From positions 1 through 53,373 of the forward strand of contig CANDJN010000013.1 of assembly GCA_947385085.1 (NCBI GenBank): a DNA stretch of 53,373 bases. Reading direction: 5' to 3'. The stretch is from an uncultured Erysipelotrichaceae bacterium. GTDB taxonomy: Bacteria; Bacillota_I; Bacilli_A; Erysipelotrichales; Erysipelotrichaceae. The translations under genes were made by a program, and so were the position numbers. A model generated the notes under the pieces. That model was not told the origin of the DNA. It saw only the letters and a program-made list of their open reading frames with translations, and made no database searches. Below, one piece after another: positions 1 through 7,807 of this stretch. Position 1 is the first letter of the stretch. Every line of letters starts with the position of its first letter.

Positions 1-439
1 CTATTTCAATCGTACCACATAATTGAGCGTTTTCGTTGTTTATCATCGTTTCCAAAGCTCATAATATCTTATGACGATTCTCAAATACACATTGAACAGA
101 TACATTCAGATCTGCCGCTGTTTTCTTGATAGGAATAGAATTTAATGTATCCAATACTATTTTTTGAAACATACTGCGTTCAATCTTAGAATACATCGTT
201 ATCGTGTGTGAGTTATAGGTAAAAATATGTTTACACGCTTTGCATTGATAACGTTGCTTTCCTTTATTAAATCCTTTTTTGATCATTCTTGATTTTTTAG
301 CGCAGTAAGGGCAAACGGCAGGTTTCAAATCTTTGTCAATTTCATTCAAATGAAGTGCATCGATAATAAATGACTCAAGTTTCCGTTTTTGATATGGCGT
401 TAATCCTGTGACTGCTTTTAATAATTCTCTTTGTTTCAT
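1..439 (-). pseudogene. Transposase with N-terminal zinc ribbon, broken by in-frame stop and cut by window edge
   Basis: The readable part (126 residues from the ATG at 439, with AAGAAGG as ribosome binding site) has a CPYC...CKAC zinc ribbon at about residues 43-70, the nucleic-acid-binding front of IS1/IS1595-like transposases, followed by a helix-turn-helix-like stretch. It stops at a TGA at 59-61. The same frame then continues without a shift to base 2 and reads ALETMINNENAQLCGTIEI, which looks like the start of the catalytic domain. The gene is therefore interrupted by a single nonsense codon rather than ending there. Other genes here use TGG for Trp and TGA as a real stop, so I infer a dead copy rather than recoding. 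The family assignment is moderately sure; the rest of the gene lies outside the window. Confidence 0.7.
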
Positions 440-643
440 AAATGATTACCTTCTTTCTTGATATGATTCTATCATATATTGTGACATCATTTATGTAACA
501 ACTATTTTTTTAGGTACTCTTTGGTTGAATTAAGCGAAATTTTTTATTTTTATTAAAATCTTTTGATTCATAAAACGGATATTTTGCGTATAAGAAAAGC
601 AGTGTATGAATTCATACACCAAATTTCATAACCTGTTATTTCA

Positions 644-1702
644 TTATCGCAGTGTGCTTAAAATATTTTCAAATGCTTCATCCCATTCCCGAAATTTTAA
701 CAATTCCCAATACACTCCTCCATAGCGCTTTAATTCTTCATATAAGGGGGCGATTTCAAGAATTTCCTCTGTTGTTTTCTCTTTCATTTCCACTTCGCAA
801 TGCGCGAATAAGGTAAGGGTATAAAAGGCTTCTTCTGCAGTGTTGTACTCTCCATTGCGATACGTAATCGGTCCAAAGGGTTTCTTTTCATCATAATCAC
901 CCGTTTTTTCCTCTTTATTTGGCTGATGATTGGCACGATATAGATCTGTGCCGATATACAAAGCGGTACAACCCAAAACTGTCGCAGTGGATAGCGTCGC
1001 AAAGCGTAAAAGCTTGCGTCCCATTGATATATGGAGAATTCCCCATGCCGGGATAGAAATATTCAGCGCCGCATATTCACTCATAAAGAATCCGCTTAAC
1101 AATACCGCCATATCCATACTGCGGAAGTTCAATTTCACATCTTCACGATTCTGATACTGCTCAATCATCATACGCAGTACTTCTCGTGCTCTTTTTAGCC
1201 TTGTCTTCACCGTTCCATCCGGCACTTGTAATGCCGCTGCTATTTCCATAACGCTCATTTGCGAAAAATAACGTAATACTAACACCATGCGATAGCGTTC
1301 ATCCATTTGTTTTAAAAAATATTCCAACAATTCATAATCGGAAGAAAAATGCATGCTCGCTTCCGGAATAAACTGACTTCGTTCCTCTTCCTTCAACTGA
1401 AACACCACATGATCATCCGGCAGTGATGTCGTCTTATTCTTACGAAATAAATCACTGGCTTTACTTGCGACAATGCGATTCAGCCACTGCACAAACAGTT
1501 TATTATCATGTAAGCTAGAAAGTGACTTATTAACCTGAATGAAGGTCTCCTGCGCAATATCCTTAGCATCTGCTTGATTACCGCTGATTTTCAACGCCGC
1601 ATAATAAGTTTTTTTATAAAAGCGCTGATACAGTTCCTGAAATGCCTGTTCATCCCCATCCTTGACCAATTCCAGTAAATCATTTAATTCCATTTCACTC
1701 AT
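644..1702 (-). CDS. ECF-type sigma-70 factor with C-terminal membrane extension
   Basis: Residues about 15-90 form sigma region 2 (DAKDIAQETFIQ, then QWLNRIVASKASDLFR) and about 125-182 form region 4 with its helix-turn-helix (MSVMEIAAALQVPDGTVKTR). It should direct RNA polymerase to a small regulon. Instead of ending there, the protein runs on for some 170 residues with a single hydrophobic segment at about 236-256 and an acidic tail. The extension suggests that the factor is membrane-tethered or carries its own regulatory domain. I chose the ATG at 1702 because AGGAAG lies 9 bases upstream; the in-frame GTG at 1711 overlaps that ribosome binding site. There is no separate anti-sigma gene next to it. 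The sigma assignment is secure; the role of the tail is inference. Confidence 0.85.
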   Translation of the reverse strand: MSEMELNDLLELVKDGDEQAFQELYQRFYKKTYYAALKISGNQADAKDIAQETFIQVNKSLSSLHDNKLFVQWLNRIVASKASDLFRKNKTTSLPDDHVVFQLKEEERSQFIPEASMHFSSDYELLEYFLKQMDERYRMVLVLRYFSQMSVMEIAAALQVPDGTVKTRLKRAREVLRMMIEQYQNREDVKLNFRSMDMAVLLSGFFMSEYAALNISIPAWGILHISMGRKLLRFATLSTATVLGCTALYIGTDLYRANHQPNKEEKTGDYDEKKPFGPITYRNGEYNTAEEAFYTLTLFAHCEVEMKEKTTEEILEIAPLYEELKRYGGVYWELLKFREWDEAFENILSTLR

Positions 1703-1724
1703 AATTATCACTTCCTATATGATT

Positions 1725-1753
1725 AGAATAGTATAAGAATTTTTTTCTGTCAA
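1725..1753 (-). promoter_or_regulatory. Sigma-A-type promoter of the ECF sigma gene
   Basis: On the minus strand TTGACA (1748-1753) and TATTCT (1725-1730) are separated by 17 bases, about 23 bases upstream of the sigma-factor start. The -35 is a perfect consensus and the -10 is weaker. Confidence 0.6.
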
Positions 1754-1965
1754 TAAGGAAATGAATTATTTTTAAAAAATTAATTTGAAAAATATACATA
1801 TTATGGATAAACATTTGATTTTATATATAAATTAGTACTTTTTTTACCTTGTCACGTTTAATTTTATAGGTGATACAATGTAACATCTCATTATTAAGAT
1901 ATGGTTAAAAATAAATGTTGATAAACATTACAGAAACAAAGAAACAATACCATTGTATAAACAAA

Positions 1966-3321
1966 TCATTCCGTGACTTCCTGCTTAGAAATAAAAGATG
2001 TCAAATAAATAGGCAGACATAATATATCTTTATCCTTCGATATATCCTTGGTATGAATAATATAGCGGTTTAATATACGCTCAGAGAATTTTGCATAGAA
2101 TAGATCAAGCGAAGGATGCTTTCGATATTGTGAAGACTTTACTTCGATCGGACATATTTTATTTCTTTTGGAGATGATAAAATCAATCTCGTAATTCCTT
2201 TTTTTACCTTCCTGAGAAAACGTATGATAAAACAAGTCATTCCCTGTAGCGGTTAAAATTTGAGCGACCGCATTTTCGTAAAGATACCCCAAATTAATTG
2301 ATAATTTATCATTTAATAATTTTTCATAAATGATGTTTTCAGTAAAATCCTTATCTTTAAATTGCAGTGTTACAAATAATCCGGTATCAGCCATATATAA
2401 TTTAAACTGATTCAAATCTTTATAGGCAGACAAACCGATCTCAGGATTATTTGCGTGGTAAGCGATGGATACCACTTTGGAATCTTTTAGCTCGGATATC
2501 AAGCTAAGAATGGTAGTATCACTTGTTTTATAGGAATTTAAAACCTTCTTTATTTGAAATCCCTTGGCATTTTTATTCAGCTGCGAAGGGATTGCTTCAA
2601 AAAGCATCGCAAGGCGTTCGGTCGGATCAATTTTTCTAAAATCATCTTCATAAAGCTGAATAATATCTCTTTTTACAGCGTCTACTCTTTTGAAGTTATT
2701 CGTGTTTATGTATTCATTCACTGCTTGCGGCATACCGCCGACAAGCATATAAAGTCTAAAATCACGCATCAATTTTCGATTCAGCTTTTCTCCGAAATTC
2801 TTATTTGAGTTCAATACACCTTTCAATAAATTCATGGTAGATGTATCGTGACATGCCCATAAAAATTCTTCATAGTCCATAGGATGCATCTGAATTTTTC
2901 TTTCTTCACTGGGAATTAAAATATCTTTTACGTTCTTTTTTATTGAAATCAGCGAACCGGTTTCGATATAGTCATATCTTCCATCCTTTACCAATACTTT
3001 GATTGCTTGCCTTGCTTTGGGACATAGCTGGATTTCATCAAAAATAATCACAGAATTTCTATCCTTTAGCTCCACATGATATTGTAACTGAAGCTGGAGA
3101 AAAAAATAATTTAAATCAGACATATCGTCAAATAATTCTCTGATGTCAGGAGAAGCTATGGCAAAGTCAATGAGAATGTAGGATGCATATTCATTTTTTG
3201 CGAATGCCTCTACAACCGTCGATTTTCCTACTCGTCTGGCACCTTCAATTAATAAGGCGGTTTTTCCATCCGCATTATTTTTCCAATCCTTAATTTTTGA
3301 ATATATCTTTCTTTGAAACAT
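1966..3321 (-). CDS. AAA-type ATPase with DUF4143 C-terminus
   Basis: A P-loop ATPase of the family whose members carry a C-terminal DUF4143 domain. A Walker A motif GARRVGKS is near residue 30 and a Walker B IIFDEIQ near residue 95; the C-terminal part (YEIDFIISKRNKICPIEVKSS) has the D-x-I...E-V-K pattern of a restriction-endonuclease-like fold. Members are common, often in many copies, in gut Firmicutes, and their cellular role is poorly known. The start is placed at the ATG at 3321, which has AGGAGGGG 8 bases upstream; an in-frame candidate at 3342 lies upstream of that site and has none. The gene stands alone with a long non-coding stretch downstream. A broken relative lies at 22844-23511. 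Confidence 0.85.
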   Translation of the reverse strand: MFQRKIYSKIKDWKNNADGKTALLIEGARRVGKSTVVEAFAKNEYASYILIDFAIASPDIRELFDDMSDLNYFFLQLQLQYHVELKDRNSVIIFDEIQLCPKARQAIKVLVKDGRYDYIETGSLISIKKNVKDILIPSEERKIQMHPMDYEEFLWACHDTSTMNLLKGVLNSNKNFGEKLNRKLMRDFRLYMLVGGMPQAVNEYINTNNFKRVDAVKRDIIQLYEDDFRKIDPTERLAMLFEAIPSQLNKNAKGFQIKKVLNSYKTSDTTILSLISELKDSKVVSIAYHANNPEIGLSAYKDLNQFKLYMADTGLFVTLQFKDKDFTENIIYEKLLNDKLSINLGYLYENAVAQILTATGNDLFYHTFSQEGKKRNYEIDFIISKRNKICPIEVKSSQYRKHPSLDLFYAKFSERILNRYIIHTKDISKDKDILCLPIYLTSFISKQEVTE

Positions 3322-3362
3322 AGGCTCGACCCCTCCTACCATGTAGTATAACTAAAAACAGG

Positions 3363-3494
3363 TCAAACTTCAACGCTTACCTCCAATTTCCGCATTTCAA
3401 AAACAGTCAAAACATCCAATTTCCGCATTTCAAAAACACATTGAACCTCCAATTTCCGCATTTCAAACAAATATAAGTATAAGCAATAATTCAT
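3363..3494 (-). CDS. Possible 43-residue peptide made of three FEMRKLEV repeats
   Basis: An open frame from ATG (3492-3494) to TGA (3363-3365) just upstream of the DUF4143 ATPase. It reads a short hydrophobic start and then three copies of F-E-M-R-K-L-(E/D)-V spaced exactly 11 codons apart. The ribosome binding site is poor, so it may be a non-coding repeat that happens to stay open. The function is unknown and I would not call it a confirmed gene. Confidence 0.3.
   Translation of the reverse strand: MNYCLYLYLFEMRKLEVQCVFEMRKLDVLTVFEMRKLEVSVEV
3382..3467. repeat. Three 20-bp direct repeats with 33-bp period
   Basis: The 20-mer TCCAATTTCCGCATTTCAAA occurs at 3382-3401, 3415-3434 and 3448-3467, identical in all three, with 13-bp spacers that are themselves loosely alike. 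The period of 33 bp is a multiple of three and keeps one minus-strand frame open. It sits between the ATPase start and the gat operon terminator. Confidence 0.9.
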
Positions 3495-3551
3495 TTAATG
3501 AATAAATTCTTTCTTCATTGTTAAGATTTGTTTTGTCAAAAACAAGCATAT

Positions 3552-3590
3552 AAAAAGGCGGCTTTTCCATATCGGTTTGCCTGCCTTTTT
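3552..3590 (-). terminator. Rho-independent terminator of the gat operon
   Basis: Minus-strand hairpin with arms AAAAAGGCAGGC and GCCGCCTTTTT (one bulged base) ending in a run of Ts, a few bases after the gatB stop. Confidence 0.8.
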
Positions 3591-3594
3591 CTGC

Positions 3595-5019
3595 TTAACG
3601 CTTTGCCAATTCCTGCTTAATTAACTGATTGGTCATAGCGGGGTTGGCGGTTCCCTTTGAGGCCTTCATGACCTGTCCGACCAAATAACCTACGGCTCGA
3701 TCCTTGCCGTTTTTAAAATCTTCAATCGACTGCGGATTCTGATCAAGTACATCCTGAATCAGCTTTAATAATTCGGTACTGTCGGACATTTGCTTCATGC
3801 CTTTTTCTTTGACCACCTGCTGAGGATTTTTTCCCTTCATGATTTCTTCAAATACGACCTTGGCCTGCTTGGAAGAAATGGTTCCCGCCTTAATCATATT
3901 AATCATTTCGGCTAAGTGCTTGGGATCGCAAGGGTTATTTTCCCATTTACAGTTGATCTTATTTAAGGCCGCGGTGAGCTCGGTAATCGTCCAGTTCGCT
4001 GCCATTTTGTATTCCTTTGTATGCATACATACGGCGTCATAGAAGTCTGCCAATGCGCGATTATTCACCAATACCCCGGCATCATATTCATTCAAGCCGA
4101 ATTCCTGTTGATAGCGCTGCTTGCGTTCATCCGGCAATTCCGGCAGCTGCTTTTGAATTTCAGCGATCCAGGCATCATCCAAACGAATCGGAAAAATATT
4201 TGGTTCGGGGAAATACTTATAATCGACATTGCCTTCTTTTTTACGCATGGATACCGTTGCCTTTGCGGCTTCATCATAACGACGTGTTTCCTGAATCACC
4301 GGTTCTCCCTTTTCAATCAAGGCTGCTTGTCGCTGTACTTCGTATTCCACCGCCTTTTGTACATTGGCAATCGAATTTAAGTTCTTGATTTCCGTTTTCA
4401 CGCCAAAGGTATCGCTGCCTTTTTCTCTGAGGGAAATATTAACATCGCAGCGCATACTGCCTTCTTCCATTTTGACATCGCTCACATCAAGGTATTCCAA
4501 GATAGAGCGCAGTTTTTCCACATAAGCCGCTGCTTCTTTGCCTGAGCGCATATCGGCTTCGGAAACAATCTCTACTAACGGCGTACCGGCACGGTTAAAA
4601 TCAATTAGCGTTCCGGCATCGTTATGAAACTGCTTGGCGGTATCTTCCTCCATATGAATGCGATTCAAACGGATGGCTTTCTTACCATCTGCCGTTTCAA
4701 TTTCCACATATCCGCCGCGGCCGATCGGGTGAAACTGTTGGGTGATTTGAAAGCCCTTCGGCAAATCAGAATAATAATAATTCTTACGATCAAATTTGAC
4801 TAATGGATCAATATCACAATGCAGGGCAGTGGCGGCCATAACAGCCAAACGTACTGCTTCTTGATTCACGCACGGTAATGTACCGGGATGCCCTAAATCA
4901 ACCTCATTGACACAGCTGTTTGCCGGAGCGCCGAATTTTACCGGAGCTGAGGAAAACATTTTGGTTTTGGTTTTTAATTCACAGTGGATTTCTATTCCGA
5001 TTACGGTTTCAAAATTCAT
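3595..5019 (-). CDS. gatB: Asp/Glu-tRNA amidotransferase subunit B
   Basis: GatB binds misacylated Glu-tRNA(Gln) or Asp-tRNA(Asn) and, with GatA and GatC, activates and amidates it, replacing a glutaminyl-tRNA synthetase. The family signature begins at once (FETVIGIEIHCELKTKTKMF), followed by LPKGFQITQQ and DFNRAGTPLVEIVSE; the C-terminal 140 residues form the YqeY-like tRNA-binding tail. The length of 474 residues is normal. The start is the ATG at 5019, not an in-frame codon 30 bases upstream: GGAGGTGG precedes it, and the ATG overlaps the gatA stop as ATGA, so the two are translationally coupled. It is the last gene of the operon, followed by a terminator. Confidence 0.97.
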   Translation of the reverse strand: MNFETVIGIEIHCELKTKTKMFSSAPVKFGAPANSCVNEVDLGHPGTLPCVNQEAVRLAVMAATALHCDIDPLVKFDRKNYYYSDLPKGFQITQQFHPIGRGGYVEIETADGKKAIRLNRIHMEEDTAKQFHNDAGTLIDFNRAGTPLVEIVSEADMRSGKEAAAYVEKLRSILEYLDVSDVKMEEGSMRCDVNISLREKGSDTFGVKTEIKNLNSIANVQKAVEYEVQRQAALIEKGEPVIQETRRYDEAAKATVSMRKKEGNVDYKYFPEPNIFPIRLDDAWIAEIQKQLPELPDERKQRYQQEFGLNEYDAGVLVNNRALADFYDAVCMHTKEYKMAANWTITELTAALNKINCKWENNPCDPKHLAEMINMIKAGTISSKQAKVVFEEIMKGKNPQQVVKEKGMKQMSDSTELLKLIQDVLDQNPQSIEDFKNGKDRAVGYLVGQVMKASKGTANPAMTNQLIKQELAKR

Positions 5020-6437
5020 GCTTCCACCTCCGCGGTTTTTCCTTTCCAACCGGTTTCTTCTTCAATCGCCAATGCGATATTAAACATCGTTTGTTCATCA
5101 AACGGCTTTGCCATCAAATTGACGCCAATCGGCATATTGGAGAACATGCCGCTGGGGACGCTGATGCTGGGATAACCGCTGAAATTACCCAGAATCATAT
5201 GATTTTCCGCCACCAGATATGTATCGCTCAAACCTAGTTCCACACTATCTTCGGGATGAGGCGCGATTGTGCTGGTAGCCGGAGCGACCGTAATATCATA
5301 GCGATCTAACACGCTCTTTAGCTCATTGACAATCAAACGGCGTACCTGTTGCGCCTTGCGGAACAGCTTGTCTTGATTTTCCACAAACAGCGAATAGCTG
5401 CCAACCACAAAGCGCTTGCGGATATGGGAAGAAAAGCCCTTGGTACGGGATTGGATCATCACTTCCTCAACACTGTCTCCTGCTTCCCGCACACCAAAGC
5501 GGATGCCATCCAGATTTGCATGATTGGCGGTCGCTTCCGCATTGGCAATGATATAGTATGTCGGCAGAATTACCGATAACAAGTCATCGGGCAGATGAAC
5601 AGATTCCACGATCGCTCCGCGCGCTTTCAGCTTATCGATCACCGCATTGAAGTTTTCAAGGATTTCTTCCTCGCTAATCGCATTGGGAATATTGTCAATT
5701 ACCGCGATGCGCTTGCCGTGCAGATCACTGTTTAAAGCCGCTTCATAATCGCCTACCGGCTCATAGGAGCTTGTCATATCACGATCATCACGTCCTGCCA
5801 ATACGCTAAGCGCGCGTGCCGCATCCGCCACTGCCGTAGTGAAATAGCCTACATGATCCAAGGAAGATGCATAAGGTATAATGCCATAACGTGAAATTCT
5901 TCCATACGTTGGCTTCACACCGATGATCCCATTATAGGCTGCCGGTTTGCGCACGCTGTCACCGGTATCCGTACCGATCGTTAACGGACTGATGCCTGCC
6001 GCACATAGCACCGCAGAACCACCGCTTGATCCACCGGAGATGCGCGTTAAATCATAGGGATTGTGAACGGGACCGGTATAGGCAGAAAGATTGGTGCCGC
6101 CCATGCCCAGCTCATCCATGCTGGCCTTTGCGATAATAATTGCCCCAGCCGCTGTCAGCTTTTCACATATCGCGGCGTCGTATACCGGTACATAATTGCT
6201 TAAAATGCGTGAAGATGCGGTTGTTAAAACACCCTTGGTATTGACGTTATCCTTTAGCACTACCGGAATCCCATAAAGCGGTAGGCTGGAATCCATCGTC
6301 TCCAAGCGTTTCAGCTGTTCTTCCACATCCACAAAGGTCACCACCGCATTGAGCTGCGGCTGGGTGCGTTTCGCCCTTTCAATCGCCTCATAGACGCGTG
6401 TTTTTACATCTTGACTGCGCCACTTTGCCATTTCCAT
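5016..6437 (-). CDS. gatA: Asp/Glu-tRNA amidotransferase subunit A (amidase)
   Basis: GatA is the glutaminase of the GatCAB complex; it releases ammonia from glutamine and channels it to GatB. It carries the amidase signature: the Lys in VLKDNVNTKG, the Gly/Ser-rich GGSSGGSAV, and the nucleophile Ser in TDTGDSVRKPAAY (most homologues have GGS where this has GDS). At 473 residues it is a little shorter than usual but complete. The start is one base after the gatC stop, with AAGGTGG upstream, and it ends overlapping gatB by 4 bases. Cytoplasmic, essential in this type of bacterium. Confidence 0.97.
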   Translation of the reverse strand: MEMAKWRSQDVKTRVYEAIERAKRTQPQLNAVVTFVDVEEQLKRLETMDSSLPLYGIPVVLKDNVNTKGVLTTASSRILSNYVPVYDAAICEKLTAAGAIIIAKASMDELGMGGTNLSAYTGPVHNPYDLTRISGGSSGGSAVLCAAGISPLTIGTDTGDSVRKPAAYNGIIGVKPTYGRISRYGIIPYASSLDHVGYFTTAVADAARALSVLAGRDDRDMTSSYEPVGDYEAALNSDLHGKRIAVIDNIPNAISEEEILENFNAVIDKLKARGAIVESVHLPDDLLSVILPTYYIIANAEATANHANLDGIRFGVREAGDSVEEVMIQSRTKGFSSHIRKRFVVGSYSLFVENQDKLFRKAQQVRRLIVNELKSVLDRYDITVAPATSTIAPHPEDSVELGLSDTYLVAENHMILGNFSGYPSISVPSGMFSNMPIGVNLMAKPFDEQTMFNIALAIEEETGWKGKTAEVEA

Positions 6438-6438
6438 G

Positions 6439-6732
6439 TTACTTCACCACCTTCGGCACATGAATATGCCCTGCCATCACCGACTGCGCATTGCTTAATG
6501 CATCCTCACGGCTCAGCGTATGGGCAACCTCATCCGCTCTTAAAAACGTGGTTTCCGCTTCAAAAGGATACACCATCGGCTCTACGCCGCTTGTATCAAT
6601 GCGCTCCAGTAAAGCAATCTGCTTATCCAGTGTTTCAAACTCTTCCTGTAATTGTTCAATTTCTGTTTCATTGACATCAAACATCAGCTGGTGCGCCAAA
6701 TGCTTGAAATACTCCTGATCCTTCTGTTCCAT
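6439..6732 (-). CDS. gatC: Asp/Glu-tRNA amidotransferase subunit C
   Basis: A small (97-residue) scaffold that wraps around GatA and stabilises the GatCAB complex. It shows the typical N-terminal helices (LAHQLMFDVNETEIEQL), the central DTSGVEPMVYP and the RADEVAHTLSREDAL block. AAGGAGG sits close upstream of the ATG. It lies between camS and gatA with gaps of about 10 and 1 bases, so it is cotranscribed with both. Confidence 0.95.
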   Translation of the reverse strand: MEQKDQEYFKHLAHQLMFDVNETEIEQLQEEFETLDKQIALLERIDTSGVEPMVYPFEAETTFLRADEVAHTLSREDALSNAQSVMAGHIHVPKVVK

Positions 6733-6742
6733 ACTTCCTCCT

Positions 6743-7807
6743 TTACAACAGCGTATTGACTTCTACATCTTTATCGCCGATATTGCGTACCATCGTCGCT
6801 ATCGTTATATCTTGACAGCGTACCTCCACCTGAATTTTATAATCCAGCGATGAGAAGGTACCTAACAGGGATTTCAAATATTGAGTAAGTGATAATGCCT
6901 CGGTTGCGGTTTTGGCATACATTTCTACTGTGATATGTAATTCACTGAGCGTTCCATCGCTGAAACGACCCTTGCCGATCATACTGACATCATCGGGCAA
7001 AAAGTTAGCCAGCGAATTTTTTACCTGTAAAAACTGAGTGGCACTCGCATTATCCAAAGCGGACGCCTCATCACCGGGGAACATTACCCATTGTTCATCA
7101 ATATCGGAAAAGCGTGCGCTTCGACCCTCAAAATACGCTTCGCTAAAAAACGCTCCGGGCAGTGTGCTCTCCGTTGACATATTCTTGTATAGCGCCACAT
7201 AAATCGGCATGGAATCACCGATTTCCGGCATCTTGCGCAAATACGTGACGAGCTTGCGCGCCGCTTCTTCTCCAAACGCTTGAAGACGATCATCGCTGAC
7301 CGTAAGATTTTGATCGCCGACCACCCCGTTGAGCACCAGCGCAATGCCGACGCCCTTGGTTTCCTTGTCGCGAATGAAATCCACTTCATAAATATCGCGT
7401 ACCAGCACTGCCCCTTTAACAATGCCCTTGCCTGTTTCAAATTCAGCGTCATTTGCCGGATTCAGCGCATCGGGATTACTGTCGGACTCCCTGCTTAACA
7501 AATTATCCAGTTCATCATAAACCAAGAATTGGCCTTCCTGAATCGTATAGCTGCTGGGTGAAAAACGTCCCTTCGCATAGTTTAACAGTCCCGTTCCGAT
7601 ATATAAATTATCCACCAGCGAAGCATTGCGTATTTGATGTTGCTGGCGTGCGGTGGTGCTTTGAAACGGCAAAGCCGCGCCATAGTCACCCGACTGCAGC
7701 GCCTTGGTTTCCACCATTGTTTCCGGATTATCATCATCCGGTGAGGAGCAGCCGCTGAGTAACACTGCGATGCTGCAAGTGATCAGCGCCAGAGATTTAA
7801 TGTTCAT
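6743..7807 (-). CDS. camS: CamS-family sex pheromone lipoprotein
   Basis: An exported lipoprotein: hydrophobic signal, lipobox LLSGC with the lipidated Cys at residue 20, then an acidic linker and a 330-residue CamS domain. In staphylococci and enterococci the cleaved signal peptide of CamS-type lipoproteins acts as a conjugation pheromone; the role of the mature protein is not settled. It starts inside the end of ligA (11-base overlap) and is followed after 10 bases by gatC, the pcrA-ligA-camS-gat order known from other Firmicutes. If a pheromone is made it would come from residues just before Cys20, around CSIAVLLSG; this is inference. Confidence 0.92.
   Translation of the reverse strand: MNIKSLALITCSIAVLLSGCSSPDDDNPETMVETKALQSGDYGAALPFQSTTARQQHQIRNASLVDNLYIGTGLLNYAKGRFSPSSYTIQEGQFLVYDELDNLLSRESDSNPDALNPANDAEFETGKGIVKGAVLVRDIYEVDFIRDKETKGVGIALVLNGVVGDQNLTVSDDRLQAFGEEAARKLVTYLRKMPEIGDSMPIYVALYKNMSTESTLPGAFFSEAYFEGRSARFSDIDEQWVMFPGDEASALDNASATQFLQVKNSLANFLPDDVSMIGKGRFSDGTLSELHITVEMYAKTATEALSLTQYLKSLLGTFSSLDYKIQVEVRCQDITIATMVRNIGDKDVEVNTLL

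Noticed and set aside
59..61. UGA recoded as Trp or selenocysteine
   Set aside because: Other genes here use TGG for Trp and end in TGA, and there is no sign of a SECIS element; a nonsense mutation is simpler.
3382..3467. CRISPR array
   Set aside because: Only three 20-bp units, spacers of 13 bp that resemble each other, and no cas genes in the window.
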